DNA of 64,000 bases, taken from Fidelibacterota bacterium (lineage in GTDB: Bacteria > Fidelibacterota > Marinisomatia > SCGC-AAA003-L08 > JACNLC01). This document shows positions 8,172 to 16,680 of this stretch, piece after piece. The DNA lies in assembly GCA_013204025.1 (NCBI GenBank), contig JABMOW010000107.1, forward strand, positions 1 through 64,000, given 5' to 3'. The position numbers and the translations under genes were made by a program. The first letter of the stretch is position 1, and each line of letters begins with the position of its first letter. The notes beneath the pieces were generated by a model. It was not told where the DNA came from. It saw only the letters and a program-made list of their open reading frames with translations, and searched no databases.

Positions 8172-9533
8172 TTGGAAAAAGAATCTCTGTGGAATAAATG
8201 TCTCGTCTATTTTAAGGAAAGAATTCCGGAACAGGCATACCAAACATGGTTTGATGGAATTGCTATATCCACTTTAACTTCCGAAGAAATCGTATTACAG
8301 GTACCCAATCAGTTTCACTATGAGTGGCTTGAGTCCAAATATCGGCATTTGATTGATGCTGCCATAAAAGACGTTTTCGATAAGCCTCTTATCGTTAATT
8401 ATAGCGTAGTGGTAAGCCATAAAAAACCAAACGAAATTCCGTCATTAGTACAAAAAGAGAATGTCATTCCGCCGGGATATCAGGAGAAGACCCAACTTAA
8501 CAGCCGATATTTATTTGATAATTTTATCGAAGGAAAAGGAAATCAACTGGCAAAAGCTGCATCCTATTCTGTCGCAGAAAGACCCGGACAGACCCCGTTT
8601 AATCCGCTGCTGATTTATAGTATAACCGGACTTGGGAAAACACATCTTTTGCAGGCGATAGGTAATTTTTGTATTCGACGGTACCCTTCAATGAGAGTGC
8701 AATATCTGACCAGTGAAAAATTTATGCTGGACTTTATCAAAGCCATTCAAGAGAATAAGTCCACAGAGTTTGCCGGCGCTTACCGTGGCGTGGACATGTT
8801 ATTGCTCGACGATGTTCAATTTTTTCAAAAAAAGGAGCAAACTCAGGAACAGTTTTTCCATTTGTTTAATGAATTATATCAACAAGGAAAACAAATCGTT
8901 TTAACTACCGATCGCCCTCCCAATGAGCTCACGGGATTAAAAGATCGGCTTATCTCACGATTTCAATCCGGTCTTATGGTGGATATTCAACCACCCGATT
9001 TAGAGACCCGAATTGCGATTTTGTCGAAGAAAGCTCACGACGATCATCTTGAAATACCATTTGAAATTATTGAATACATCGCTTCTCATATCAAGAGAAA
9101 CGTGAGAGAGCTTGAAGGAACTATGGTGAGACTCCTGGCGCGATCATCCTTGTATCGAAAAGACATTACCATGGAATTGGCGCGTGAAGTTCTAGAAGAG
9201 ATTTTAGGCAGAGAGGCCTTCATTGGAGTGACAATTGATCACGTAATCAAAAGTACCAGCAAAGAGTGGAAAGTTTCCGAAAGACAACTTGTTGGAAAGG
9301 GACGAAAAATGGAAATTGCTATGGCTCGACAGATTGCGATGTACCTTTCCCGCGAACTTACCGGAGCATCACTATTCAACATTGGCTTACATCTTGGGGG
9401 AAGAGATCACTCAACTGTCATTCATGCATGCAAAACCGTTGAAAAGAAAATGTCTAATGATAATGAATTGAAAAAGCGAATACTGCGATTAAAAAACGAA
9501 TTGCAACCGGTTGGTGGTATTTCAACATATTAG
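8172..9533 (+). CDS. dnaA: Chromosomal replication initiator protein DnaA
   Basis: 453 residues, normal length. Domain I (about 1-75), a short linker, AAA+ domain III (about 110-330) and DNA-binding domain IV with GRDHSTVIHACKTV. Walker B is LLLDDVQFF, sensor 1 is LTTDRPP, and the sensor-2/arginine region reads KRNVRELEG. The Walker A loop is S150-ITGLGKT, so the first P-loop glycine is serine. Start is TTG at 8172, supported by AGGAAG 7 bases upstream; no better in-frame ATG exists. DnaA binds oriC and opens it for helicase loading. Two DnaA boxes sit just upstream, consistent with autoregulation. Downstream is a two-component pair rather than dnaN. Confidence 0.97.
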   Translation: MEKESLWNKCLVYFKERIPEQAYQTWFDGIAISTLTSEEIVLQVPNQFHYEWLESKYRHLIDAAIKDVFDKPLIVNYSVVVSHKKPNEIPSLVQKENVIPPGYQEKTQLNSRYLFDNFIEGKGNQLAKAASYSVAERPGQTPFNPLLIYSITGLGKTHLLQAIGNFCIRRYPSMRVQYLTSEKFMLDFIKAIQENKSTEFAGAYRGVDMLLLDDVQFFQKKEQTQEQFFHLFNELYQQGKQIVLTTDRPPNELTGLKDRLISRFQSGLMVDIQPPDLETRIAILSKKAHDDHLEIPFEIIEYIASHIKRNVRELEGTMVRLLARSSLYRKDITMELAREVLEEILGREAFIGVTIDHVIKSTSKEWKVSERQLVGKGRKMEIAMARQIAMYLSRELTGASLFNIGLHLGGRDHSTVIHACKTVEKKMSNDNELKKRILRLKNELQPVGGISTY

Positions 9534-9566
9534 CTGTAATATTTAATAACTCAATTAGGAAATAAA

Positions 9567-10259
9567 ATGGGCAATAAAATACTCGTCGTTGACGATGATA
9601 CTCAATTGACTGATTTACTTGGAGAGTTTCTTGAGTCTCATGGGTTTTCTGTTACTGCGCGCCACACACCAGAAAAAGCGTTTAAATATCTGGATCGCGA
9701 GACGGCTGATCTCTTGGTTCTAGATATTATGCTGCCGGGGATGGACGGCCTTCAATTCTTGCGTAAATTGAGGGAGAACTCAAGCGTTCCTGTAATTATG
9801 CTGACCGCCAGAGGCGAGGTTTCTGACCGGATCATCGGACTTGAGTTGGGCGCAGATGATTACATGCCAAAACCCTTTGAGCCCCGCGAGCTACTTGCCA
9901 GAATTCAATCAATTCTCAGGAGAAGTCACGCCCCCGCCGAACTTCAAGATATTCTTACGTTTGAAGGCCTTTTAGTTGACAAGCTTCGTCAAGAAGTTCA
10001 TCTCGATGGACAACTCGTGCATTTATCCACAACGGAGTTTGAAGCGCTTTCTTTGTTTTCCAGTAATGCGGGGAAAGTATTGGATCGTGAGTTTTTAGTT
10101 GAGAATATACGCGGTATCCGGTGGCAATCTTATGACCGCTCTATCGATGTCTTGGTTAGTCGGTTACGCTCAAAGCTTGGGGAAACCCCTAATTCCATGA
10201 GGTTTATTAAAACAATCCACGGAGTAGGATATAAATTTGTGGCGCTCCCTCAAAAATAG
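9567..10259 (+). CDS. OmpR-family response regulator
   Basis: 230 residues. The receiver domain (about 1-120) has the acidic pair VDDD, phosphoacceptor Asp53 in VLDIMLPG, Thr in MLTARG and Lys in PKPFEP. A winged-helix DNA-binding domain (about 130-228) ends with IHGVGYKF. It is a transcription factor controlled by the kinase encoded immediately downstream, whose start overlaps it by 23 bases. AGGA precedes the ATG. A perfect DnaA box (TTATCCACA) occurs inside the gene at 10023-10031. Targets are unknown; the position next to dnaA is unusual. Confidence 0.95.
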   Translation: MGNKILVVDDDTQLTDLLGEFLESHGFSVTARHTPEKAFKYLDRETADLLVLDIMLPGMDGLQFLRKLRENSSVPVIMLTARGEVSDRIIGLELGADDYMPKPFEPRELLARIQSILRRSHAPAELQDILTFEGLLVDKLRQEVHLDGQLVHLSTTEFEALSLFSSNAGKVLDREFLVENIRGIRWQSYDRSIDVLVSRLRSKLGETPNSMRFIKTIHGVGYKFVALPQK

Positions 10260-11589
10260 CTCTCTTTTCTTACTTCCTTTCCGCAAAAGTCTTTTTTTAA
10301 GAATTGCGATGATGGTGACGACATTCACCGTCGCGCTTATTATGGTAATTTACTTTGTTGTTTATTTATCCTTCACTGAGCAGGACACGATATTAGACAC
10401 ACATGAGTTTTACTATTATTCTCATATGGTGGAATCCTGGGGCATGCCCCCCGATACAACTATAATTCTAAAAGATCTGAAAAATCTTAAGATGATTGGC
10501 GGAATTTATAAAGAAGGTGTGAAAGTTTGGTCTTTCCCAAATGATTTTTCCCGTGAAGGATATTTGGAATACTCCGATAGTCAATATCTTGGCGATTTGT
10601 ACGAAATACAAATCCCCTTGTACGTCACTTTCGGCGATCTATATCAACTTCCAGCCGCCACTGTTGAAAATGGAGATTTTATATATTATTTGGCAATAAA
10701 TTTTGAGTCTCCGTCTGAACTAATGTTAAGAATGGTTCCTGCGTCTATACTCACGCTTGCCTTCATGATCATTCTATTCTTGTTTCTACAACGTTACTTG
10801 TACCCGATCAAATTGATGAAAAGGCGCATATTTGCCCTCGAAGGCGGTGATTTAGATTCTACAATTACTATCCGTGGCGAAGATGAACTTGCAGATCTTT
10901 CCAAGACGATTAATAAATTAATATTCGATATTAAATCGCTTTTAACCAAGAAACAAAACCTGCTTGCCGATGTAAGTCACGAGTTAAGATCCCCTCTCGC
11001 CAGAATGCAACTACTGATTGAAATGTTACCTACGCATAAGAATGCTATTCGGTTAAAAAATGAAGTGCGATATCTCGAACAAATTATTTCTAATCTTTTG
11101 CTTTCTGACAAACTATCTGTTCCTTATAAAAATCTTGAGCTATCTGAGGTAGGCCTGCCTGATTTTTTAGATAGAATTATCGCAAGAATTCCTCAATCAT
11201 CTTCCGAAATAAAGGTTGTGGGTGAGATTCCCAATATAAAATTGAAAATTGACAGCACAAAGATGGGGATTGCCTTTACTAATCTTTTGGGGAATGCTAT
11301 TAAGTATGGCAGATCTTCAACACCAATTCAAATCGTTTGCAATGCTGATAATCTATATTTTTCCTTTATTGTTCAAGATTTTGGTACTGGTATTAACCCT
11401 GACGATTTAAAAAGAATTACAGAACCATTTTTCCGAGTAGCATCAGAAAGACAAAAGGGCGGGATTGGTTTGGGTTTATCAATAACTCAAAAAATTGCTT
11501 CCACTCACGGTGGAGATTTGCTAATCCAAAGTGAAGTGGGAAAGGGATCGGTGTTCACAATTCGACTTCCAGCTTCTCTGATAATATAG
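10237..11589 (+). CDS. Membrane sensor histidine kinase
   Basis: 450 residues. Two membrane segments (about 20-45 and 165-188) flank a periplasmic sensor of about 120 residues. Then come a HAMP linker (about 190-240), the H-box VSHELRSP with His248, an N-box NLLGNAIKYG, and G-boxes FGTGI and GGIGLGLSI. It should autophosphorylate and drive the preceding OmpR-type regulator. The start is probably TTG at 10237, inside the regulator gene, with GGAGTAGGA about 8 bases upstream. The pair resembles CpxAR/EnvZ-type envelope systems in architecture only; the stimulus is unknown. Confidence 0.92.
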   Translation: MWRSLKNSSLFLLPFRKSLFLRIAMMVTTFTVALIMVIYFVVYLSFTEQDTILDTHEFYYYSHMVESWGMPPDTTIILKDLKNLKMIGGIYKEGVKVWSFPNDFSREGYLEYSDSQYLGDLYEIQIPLYVTFGDLYQLPAATVENGDFIYYLAINFESPSELMLRMVPASILTLAFMIILFLFLQRYLYPIKLMKRRIFALEGGDLDSTITIRGEDELADLSKTINKLIFDIKSLLTKKQNLLADVSHELRSPLARMQLLIEMLPTHKNAIRLKNEVRYLEQIISNLLLSDKLSVPYKNLELSEVGLPDFLDRIIARIPQSSSEIKVVGEIPNIKLKIDSTKMGIAFTNLLGNAIKYGRSSTPIQIVCNADNLYFSFIVQDFGTGINPDDLKRITEPFFRVASERQKGGIGLGLSITQKIASTHGGDLLIQSEVGKGSVFTIRLPASLII

Positions 11590-11675
11590 TATTAATAAAA
11601 TATTTTTTATATTCATAAATAATTTGTAATATACTGCTGTTAATCCAACATTAAAAACAGGAGTTTAACATCTAT

Positions 11676-12077
11676 ATGGAAAAATCCAGCCTTAATAAAG
11701 TAATTCTAATAGGTCGTGTGGGAGATAAGCCTGAGGGGCGTTATACCTCTGGTGGCAAATCTACCTCCAGCTTTTCAATTGCAACCAATGAGACCTGGGG
11801 TATCGATGATAACCGCCAGGAACATACAGAGTGGCACAACATTGTCGCGTGGGGGAAACTTGCAGAATTTTCATCAGATTATCTGCAAAAAGGCCAATTG
11901 ATTTGCATCGAGGGCAAATTAAGGACCCGCGTCTGGAAAGACAAGGAAGAGAATTCACGAAAAACAACTGAAATTGTCGCTGACAGAGTTACGCCATTGG
12001 AGTGGAAAGGAAAAAAATCTTCGGTTGATACTGAAGTATCGGACGCGGATGACGATGAAGAGGAATTGCCTTTTTAA
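11676..12077 (+). CDS. ssb: Single-stranded DNA-binding protein
   Basis: 133 residues. An OB-fold covers about 1-108 (NKVILIGRVGDKPE, SSFSIATNE, EWHNIVAWGKLAEF, GQLICIEGKLRTR). A short acidic linker leads to the tail DDDEEELPF, the conserved SSB tip that recruits replication and repair partners. It is somewhat shorter than the E. coli protein. AGGAG lies 12 bases before the ATG. The AT-rich 86-base gap upstream may hold its own promoter. Confidence 0.96.
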   Translation: MEKSSLNKVILIGRVGDKPEGRYTSGGKSTSSFSIATNETWGIDDNRQEHTEWHNIVAWGKLAEFSSDYLQKGQLICIEGKLRTRVWKDKEENSRKTTEIVADRVTPLEWKGKKSSVDTEVSDADDDEEELPF

Positions 12078-12176
12078 AAAAGAAGCATCCTGTTACATGA
12101 TGTAATATTTTTGTTTTTTATCTTATCACAAATGTATTTTACATTTAGCCGATCAGTCAACAATAGAAATACAAAA

Positions 12177-12419
12177 ATGGCTCGAATTTATAAAATAATA
12201 ATTCCAATTGGTATGTTCCTTGCGCTTGCCTTCTCAGGCTCTCGTGCCGATGTTGTACGTGCCGGGCAGAATATAATCCGTAGCAATTCTTTTGGAGCAG
12301 AACAAAAGAAGCAATTAAATACGTGGATTGATTTTGATGACAGTGACTATGCCGCGCCCGATCGAAAAAGATCTCATAAGCGTCGAAGAAAAGTTAAGCC
12401 TAAAAAGGAAACTAGATAA
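12177..12419 (+). CDS. Small exported basic-tailed hypothetical protein
   Basis: 80 residues if started at the ATG at 12177; an upstream in-frame start at 12111 is possible but would put a long extension before the signal. Residues 2-23 look like a signal peptide (IIIPIGMFLALAFSG, then SRADVV). The mature chain of about 58 residues ends in a strongly basic tail rich in Lys and Arg. I do not recognise a family. It is followed directly by a strong terminator, which supports it being a real gene end. Confidence 0.55.
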   Translation: MARIYKIIIPIGMFLALAFSGSRADVVRAGQNIIRSNSFGAEQKKQLNTWIDFDDSDYAAPDRKRSHKRRRKVKPKKETR

Positions 12420-12452
12420 ATTTCTAAAATTTAATTAACTATTACTCTTTTC

Positions 12453-12480
12453 AATAGGCGTCAGAGACGCCTATTTTTTT
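12453..12480 (+). terminator. Rho-independent terminator hairpin abutting queF
   Basis: A perfect 10-base-pair stem AATAGGCGTC/GACGCCTATT with loop AGA, followed by a T-tract to 12480. It ends only 2 bases before the queF ATG, so it either terminates the upstream gene or acts as an attenuator-like structure masking queF translation. Confidence 0.9.
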
Positions 12481-12482
12481 AC

Positions 12483-12836
12483 ATGGAAAAACCAAAATAT
12501 ACCGATCTTACTGCCGTTAAAAATGAATACCAAGACAGGGATTATGAGATCAAAATCTCTATCCCGGAATTTAACTGCGTTTGTCCAAAAACGGGATTGC
12601 CTGATTTTGGAACCATTCGAATTACTTATACGCCGACAGAAAAAATCGTCGAGTTGAAATCTCTCAAGTTATATATCATCAAATTTCGTTCCATGGGAAT
12701 ATTTCATGAAGATGTCACAAATAAAATTTTCGACGACATCAATTTGGCACTTTGCCCCAAGCAAATCGAAGTGATTGGTGACTTTAATCCCCGTGGCGGT
12801 ATTTTAACAGAAGTAAAAGTATCAAATAAAAAGTGA
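12483..12836 (+). CDS. queF: NADPH-dependent 7-cyano-7-deazaguanine (preQ0) reductase
   Basis: 117 residues, the short unimodular QueF type. Conserved motif FNCVCPKTGLPDFG with nucleophile Cys34 and Asp41, the QueF signature ELKSLKLY (about 59-66), and FHED (about 79-82). It reduces preQ0 to preQ1 in queuosine biosynthesis in the cytoplasm. No Shine-Dalgarno sequence is visible because the ATG directly follows a terminator hairpin and its T-tract; translation may be leaderless or structure-regulated. I see no preQ1 riboswitch consensus upstream. No other queuosine genes occur in this window. Confidence 0.93.
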   Translation: MEKPKYTDLTAVKNEYQDRDYEIKISIPEFNCVCPKTGLPDFGTIRITYTPTEKIVELKSLKLYIIKFRSMGIFHEDVTNKIFDDINLALCPKQIEVIGDFNPRGGILTEVKVSNKK

Positions 12837-12903
12837 TTTTTCTAAATGTGAATTGGTGCCTAAATTAACAGGCTATAATTTAATCTAAAATGGATAGGGT
12901 GTT

Positions 12904-13038
12904 ATGAAAATAACCGTCAGAATAAGTAATCGGAAACGAAAAAACAAACATGGCTTTTTTAAACGTATGTCAACCGCCAGCGGCAGAGCCATATTGGCTA
13001 GAAGACGAAGTAAAGGGAGAAAGACAATCTCCGCATAA
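12904..13038 (+). CDS. rpmH: 50S ribosomal protein L34
   Basis: 44 residues, the normal L34 length. The core matches the family: [11 protein letters not shown], then a Met-Ser-Thr-Ala segment, GRAILARRR and SKGRK, ending in a short Ser-Ala tail. Only the first seven residues (MKITVRI) depart from the common MKRTFQP start. It is the first gene of the classic rpmH-rnpA-yidD-yidC-mnmE block found near bacterial origins. The gene is too short for a standard ORF length cutoff. Confidence 0.95.
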   Translation: MKITVRISNRKRKNKHGFFKRMSTASGRAILARRRSKGRKTISA

Positions 13039-13044
13039 TATCTT

Positions 13045-13350
13045 TTGAAAAACAATTTGACAAAATTAGATTTCCCGCTTTGTTATAAATCTTCTAAATC
13101 CCTGGTTGCCGGGGATTTGTTTTTCTGGTACAATAATGTTTCTCCCTCGCGGTTGGGTGTGATTGTACCAAAAACATATGGCAAAGCTCACGAGAGAAAT
13201 TTATTTAAAAGACGATGCCGGAATATTTTTACCAACATATTTACACCTGATCAATTATTTTGTATTATTGTCAGGCCTAAAAAAAAGTCCCTTTCATATT
13301 TAGAAATATTTAATTCTTTCAACCTTTTTAAGAACACCTTACATGCTTAA
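13045..13350 (+). CDS. rnpA: Ribonuclease P protein component
   Basis: 101 residues, slightly short for RnpA. Family motif [18 protein letters not shown] followed by [10 protein letters not shown] is the RNR-type helix that contacts RNase P RNA. The protein assists 5' maturation of tRNAs. Start is TTG at 13045, 6 bases after the rpmH stop; no ATG is available before the conserved N-terminal strand. It overlaps yidD by 8 bases, as is common in this operon. Confidence 0.92.
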   Translation: MKNNLTKLDFPLCYKSSKSLVAGDLFFWYNNVSPSRLGVIVPKTYGKAHERNLFKRRCRNIFTNIFTPDQLFCIIVRPKKKSLSYLEIFNSFNLFKNTLHA

Positions 13351-13558
13351 ATACGCGTCAGTAATATTTGTTAAAATCTACCAGAATACACTCGGATTAC
13401 TGCTTCCTGCATCATGTCGATATTCCCCATCGTGTTCTCATTATACGATTCAAGCCATTCAAAAATATGGTGCTGGGAAAGGTTCTCTGATGGGGATTAA
13501 ACGAATTTTAAGATGTCATCCTTTTTCCAACCATAACCTTTGGGATCCTTTAAAATAA
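13343..13558 (+). CDS. yidD: Membrane protein insertion efficiency factor YidD
   Basis: 71 residues. Clear YidD signature: [20 protein letters not shown] followed by AIQKYG and RILRCHPF, with three conserved Cys. It is a small membrane-associated protein that assists YidC insertion. It overlaps rnpA upstream and its TAA shares one base with the yidC ATG (TAATG). Confidence 0.95.
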   Translation: MLKYASVIFVKIYQNTLGLLLPASCRYSPSCSHYTIQAIQKYGAGKGSLMGIKRILRCHPFSNHNLWDPLK

Positions 13559-15300
13559 TGGAAATGAAACGAAATCTTTTTGCAATCCTCTTGATTGCGT
13601 TGGTCATTCTTTTGACTCCGAGTTATTTAAAGCTCATATCTCCCGATGCGGAGAATTATCAGCCACAAGAAATTGTCCAGCAAGAAGAGCAAATTAATGA
13701 AGAAGCGCCAACAACTGTTAATCCTCCACGAAACCAAGTACAAGTAGAGGAAAAACAGGAAGATACGCCATTGGATTCATCGGCAGATGAGCTTGTGATT
13801 GATATCGAAACAGATCTTTTTGTTGCAAAACTATCAAATCGTGCGGGTGGCACATTAAAGGATTTCAAACTAAAAAATTATTCCGGTGGTTACGATGATT
13901 TCGGCTCTTTTAATGGCGATAGCTTGGTGTCATTAATTTTACCAGGTTCAGATCAATGCACGCCTTGTCTGGCATTGTTCGATCGGGATGAGCAAGAGTA
14001 TGAGTATTTTAATCATAATTTTGATATTCTTGATTCTCCATCTAGCCAAATCAACCTTAGCGGTTCTGATTTTATGACTTTCAAGTTTTATCTATCCCTG
14101 CCTGACGGAAGAAATATTACTAAAGCAATTACTATTTCCGGAGATTCCTATTCTATTGATCAATCTTACTCTCTTGATGGGTTTGACCAAAGCTATCGAA
14201 AAAATCTCGAATTAGTCTGGCGCAATGGTATAAGGCCTACAGAATCTCGCGAAAAAGAAGAAAATCAATACTCTGGCGCTGTTATTTATCAAGCGGGAGA
14301 AACAGATGATATTAAATTAAAAGACGAAACTCCAATTGTACGAAAAGTCTACGACGGAAATACAAATTGGGTTGTCATAAAGAATAAATATTTCCTTGTG
14401 GGAATAACCTCAGATTTTCCCGGTAAGTATGGTACGCTGTCTGCAACTAATTTGATATTTGGGGATCGGTTAATTACTCCTGTTTATTCAGCCTCAATCG
14501 GTTTCGATATCAATACTGCCATCCTGAACTCATCTTTATACATTGGTCCGCAGGACTATCGCATTCTTAAAGCTGAGGGACATTCTCTGGATGATGCAAT
14601 GAATTGGGGATTCGCATTTATCCGTCCTATTAGTAAATATGTGATATTAGGACTGTTAACCTTTTTACACAATCCATTTGGTAATATTTTTATTAATTAT
14701 GGGCTTGTATTGATTCTGTTTGCATTCCTTATCAGGCTTATCACTGGACCATTAACGAAAAAGAGCGCGGAGTCGGCTCAAAAAATGCAACAGCTTCAAC
14801 CAAGGATGAAGCTTGTCCAGGAAAAATATAAAAATGATCCTCAAAGGAAAAATCAGGAAATGATGAAACTGACAAAAGAACATGGAGTCAACCCTCTTGG
14901 GGGATGTCTGCCCATGTTAATCCAAATGCCCCTGCTATTTGCATTATTTGTCGTTTTTAGGAATACAATAGAGTTTAGAGGTGCCGAATTTATATTTTGG
15001 ATAAAAGACCTTTCTCAGCCAGATGTAATTTTCAATCTTCCGTTTTCTGTACCAATTTACGGAGACGGTGTTGCCATACTCCCTATTGTTATGGGCCTCA
15101 CCATGTTTTTGCAACAGAAACAATCCATGGCAACAATGGATAAAAGCCAGCGCCCAATGATGTATATCATGTCAGGGTTTTTCTTTTTATTGTTTAATAC
15201 TTTTCCATCCGGCCTAAACCTGTACTACGCCGTGTATAACTTTTTGAGCTTCCTTCAACAGAAAAAAATCCGTGCTGGTGCAATAAAAAAAGCGTCTTAA
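13558..15300 (+). CDS. yidC: Membrane protein insertase YidC
   Basis: 580 residues from the ATG at 13558, which overlaps the yidD stop; an in-frame TTG at 13540 is less likely. It has the Gram-negative layout: an N-terminal anchor (about 5-23), an acidic linker, a large periplasmic beta-supersandwich domain (about 75-345), then the conserved insertase core with about five membrane segments (GLVLILFAFLIRLI, NPLGGCLPMLIQMP, NTFPSGLNLYYAVYN). It inserts inner-membrane proteins alone or with SecYEG. The conserved hydrophilic-groove Arg is in the first core helix. Confidence 0.96.
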   Translation: MEMKRNLFAILLIALVILLTPSYLKLISPDAENYQPQEIVQQEEQINEEAPTTVNPPRNQVQVEEKQEDTPLDSSADELVIDIETDLFVAKLSNRAGGTLKDFKLKNYSGGYDDFGSFNGDSLVSLILPGSDQCTPCLALFDRDEQEYEYFNHNFDILDSPSSQINLSGSDFMTFKFYLSLPDGRNITKAITISGDSYSIDQSYSLDGFDQSYRKNLELVWRNGIRPTESREKEENQYSGAVIYQAGETDDIKLKDETPIVRKVYDGNTNWVVIKNKYFLVGITSDFPGKYGTLSATNLIFGDRLITPVYSASIGFDINTAILNSSLYIGPQDYRILKAEGHSLDDAMNWGFAFIRPISKYVILGLLTFLHNPFGNIFINYGLVLILFAFLIRLITGPLTKKSAESAQKMQQLQPRMKLVQEKYKNDPQRKNQEMMKLTKEHGVNPLGGCLPMLIQMPLLFALFVVFRNTIEFRGAEFIFWIKDLSQPDVIFNLPFSVPIYGDGVAILPIVMGLTMFLQQKQSMATMDKSQRPMMYIMSGFFFLLFNTFPSGLNLYYAVYNFLSFLQQKKIRAGAIKKAS

Positions 15301-15312
15301 ATTTTGTTTTAA

Positions 15313-16665
15313 ATGCCTAATTATGTAGATGATAACATTGCTGCATTGGCTACACCATTTGGAATTGGTGCAATTGCAGTCATTAGGGTCTCCGGAAAAA
15401 ACATTGATAATTTAATTTTCCGCCTGACTGGGAAACGCCGATTAAAACCCCGTTATTCAACACTCGCAAATATTTCTTCGCCAGACACCGGAGAAACAAT
15501 TGATAGGTGCCTAGTTACCTACTTTTCATCTCCCGACAGCTATACGGGTGAGGATATCCTTGAAATTTCTTGTCATGGCGGAGAATACGTGCCTCGTGCA
15601 ATATTGTCTGCGTTATACCATCATGGTGTTCGAGCAGCACTTGCAGGAGAATTTTCTTACCGGGCGTTTATGAATGGTAAAATCGATTTATTGCAAGCCG
15701 AATCCATTGTTGGTCTGATTAATTCCAAAACCAGTTCAGAGGCTTCAGCAAATTTGAGAAATTTGTCTGGTAAGTTAGGTAAAAAAATTGATTCCTTGCG
15801 AAAGGCACTGCTTGATATTCTGTCTTTAATCGAACACGAGCTCGACTTTCAGGAAAATGAAATTACATTTACTGAGGTTAAAGTTATTATAAATAAGCTT
15901 CAAAATATTTCAGATTCTATTCATGAACTTTCTTCTTCCTTTTCAATAGGGAAGCTTCTTTCGCGAGGGATCAGAGTTCCATTGATCGGACGCCCCAACT
16001 CTGGCAAGTCAAGCCTTTTTAACTCCATTATTGGTCACGAGAGGGCCATTGTATCAAGTCTTCCCGGTACGACGAGGGACACTCTCGAAACTTGGTTTGA
16101 TCTCGAACACTTCTCTATTTGCTTAATTGACACCGCTGGCTATTGGGAATCGGATGATTTTCTTGAGCGCTTGGGAATTAAAAGGACTATTACAGAAATG
16201 GGGCGCGCAGACTATCTCGTTTTTATTGATGATGTAGATCCGATTCATGAATTTAACAATTTCAATATCAACGTTGATCAAGATCGCATTATTTTTGTCA
16301 AGACAAAGTGTGATTTGGGTATAGAGGCTTCAAATTCGACTAACGAAAATTATATCTGTACTTCCTCTAAAAATGACTTCGGAATAGCCGAGTTAATCAC
16401 ACAACTATCCACAAAAATTATTACTTCTTATGAAAATTATAATGAGAATAATTCGTTTTTGATGACATCAAGACAAAATGCTCTATTAAAAAGAGCCAAG
16501 GTCTTTATTAATAATAGTTTAGGCGCTTTTAAGTCAGGCTCCGAAATTGATCTTTTGGCATCTGATTTGAGAGAACTTGTTAATATTCTCGATGAAGTTG
16601 TTGGTACAATTACCAACACAGAAGTCATTGACAATATTTTTACAAATTTCTGTGTAGGAAAGTAA
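15313..16665 (+). CDS. mnmE: tRNA uridine-5-carboxymethylaminomethyl(34) synthesis GTPase MnmE
   Basis: 450 residues. An N-terminal tetrahydrofolate-binding domain (about 1-118), a helical domain, an inserted G domain with GRPNSGKSS (about 225-233), DTAGYW (about 273) and TKCD, and the C-terminal catalytic FCVGK, with Cys at the expected position (canonical C-[IVL]-G-K). With MnmG it modifies U34 of tRNAs reading NNA/NNG codons. It lies 12 bases after yidC and 15 bases before mnmG. Confidence 0.96.
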   Translation: MPNYVDDNIAALATPFGIGAIAVIRVSGKNIDNLIFRLTGKRRLKPRYSTLANISSPDTGETIDRCLVTYFSSPDSYTGEDILEISCHGGEYVPRAILSALYHHGVRAALAGEFSYRAFMNGKIDLLQAESIVGLINSKTSSEASANLRNLSGKLGKKIDSLRKALLDILSLIEHELDFQENEITFTEVKVIINKLQNISDSIHELSSSFSIGKLLSRGIRVPLIGRPNSGKSSLFNSIIGHERAIVSSLPGTTRDTLETWFDLEHFSICLIDTAGYWESDDFLERLGIKRTITEMGRADYLVFIDDVDPIHEFNNFNINVDQDRIIFVKTKCDLGIEASNSTNENYICTSSKNDFGIAELITQLSTKIITSYENYNENNSFLMTSRQNALLKRAKVFINNSLGAFKSGSEIDLLASDLRELVNILDEVVGTITNTEVIDNIFTNFCVGK

Positions 16666-16680
16666 AATTAAGATAATAGC

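Noticed and set aside
12092-12120. Possible terminator after ssb (TTACA-TGA-TGTAA followed by T-rich DNA)
   Set aside because: Five-base AT-rich stem is too weak to call.
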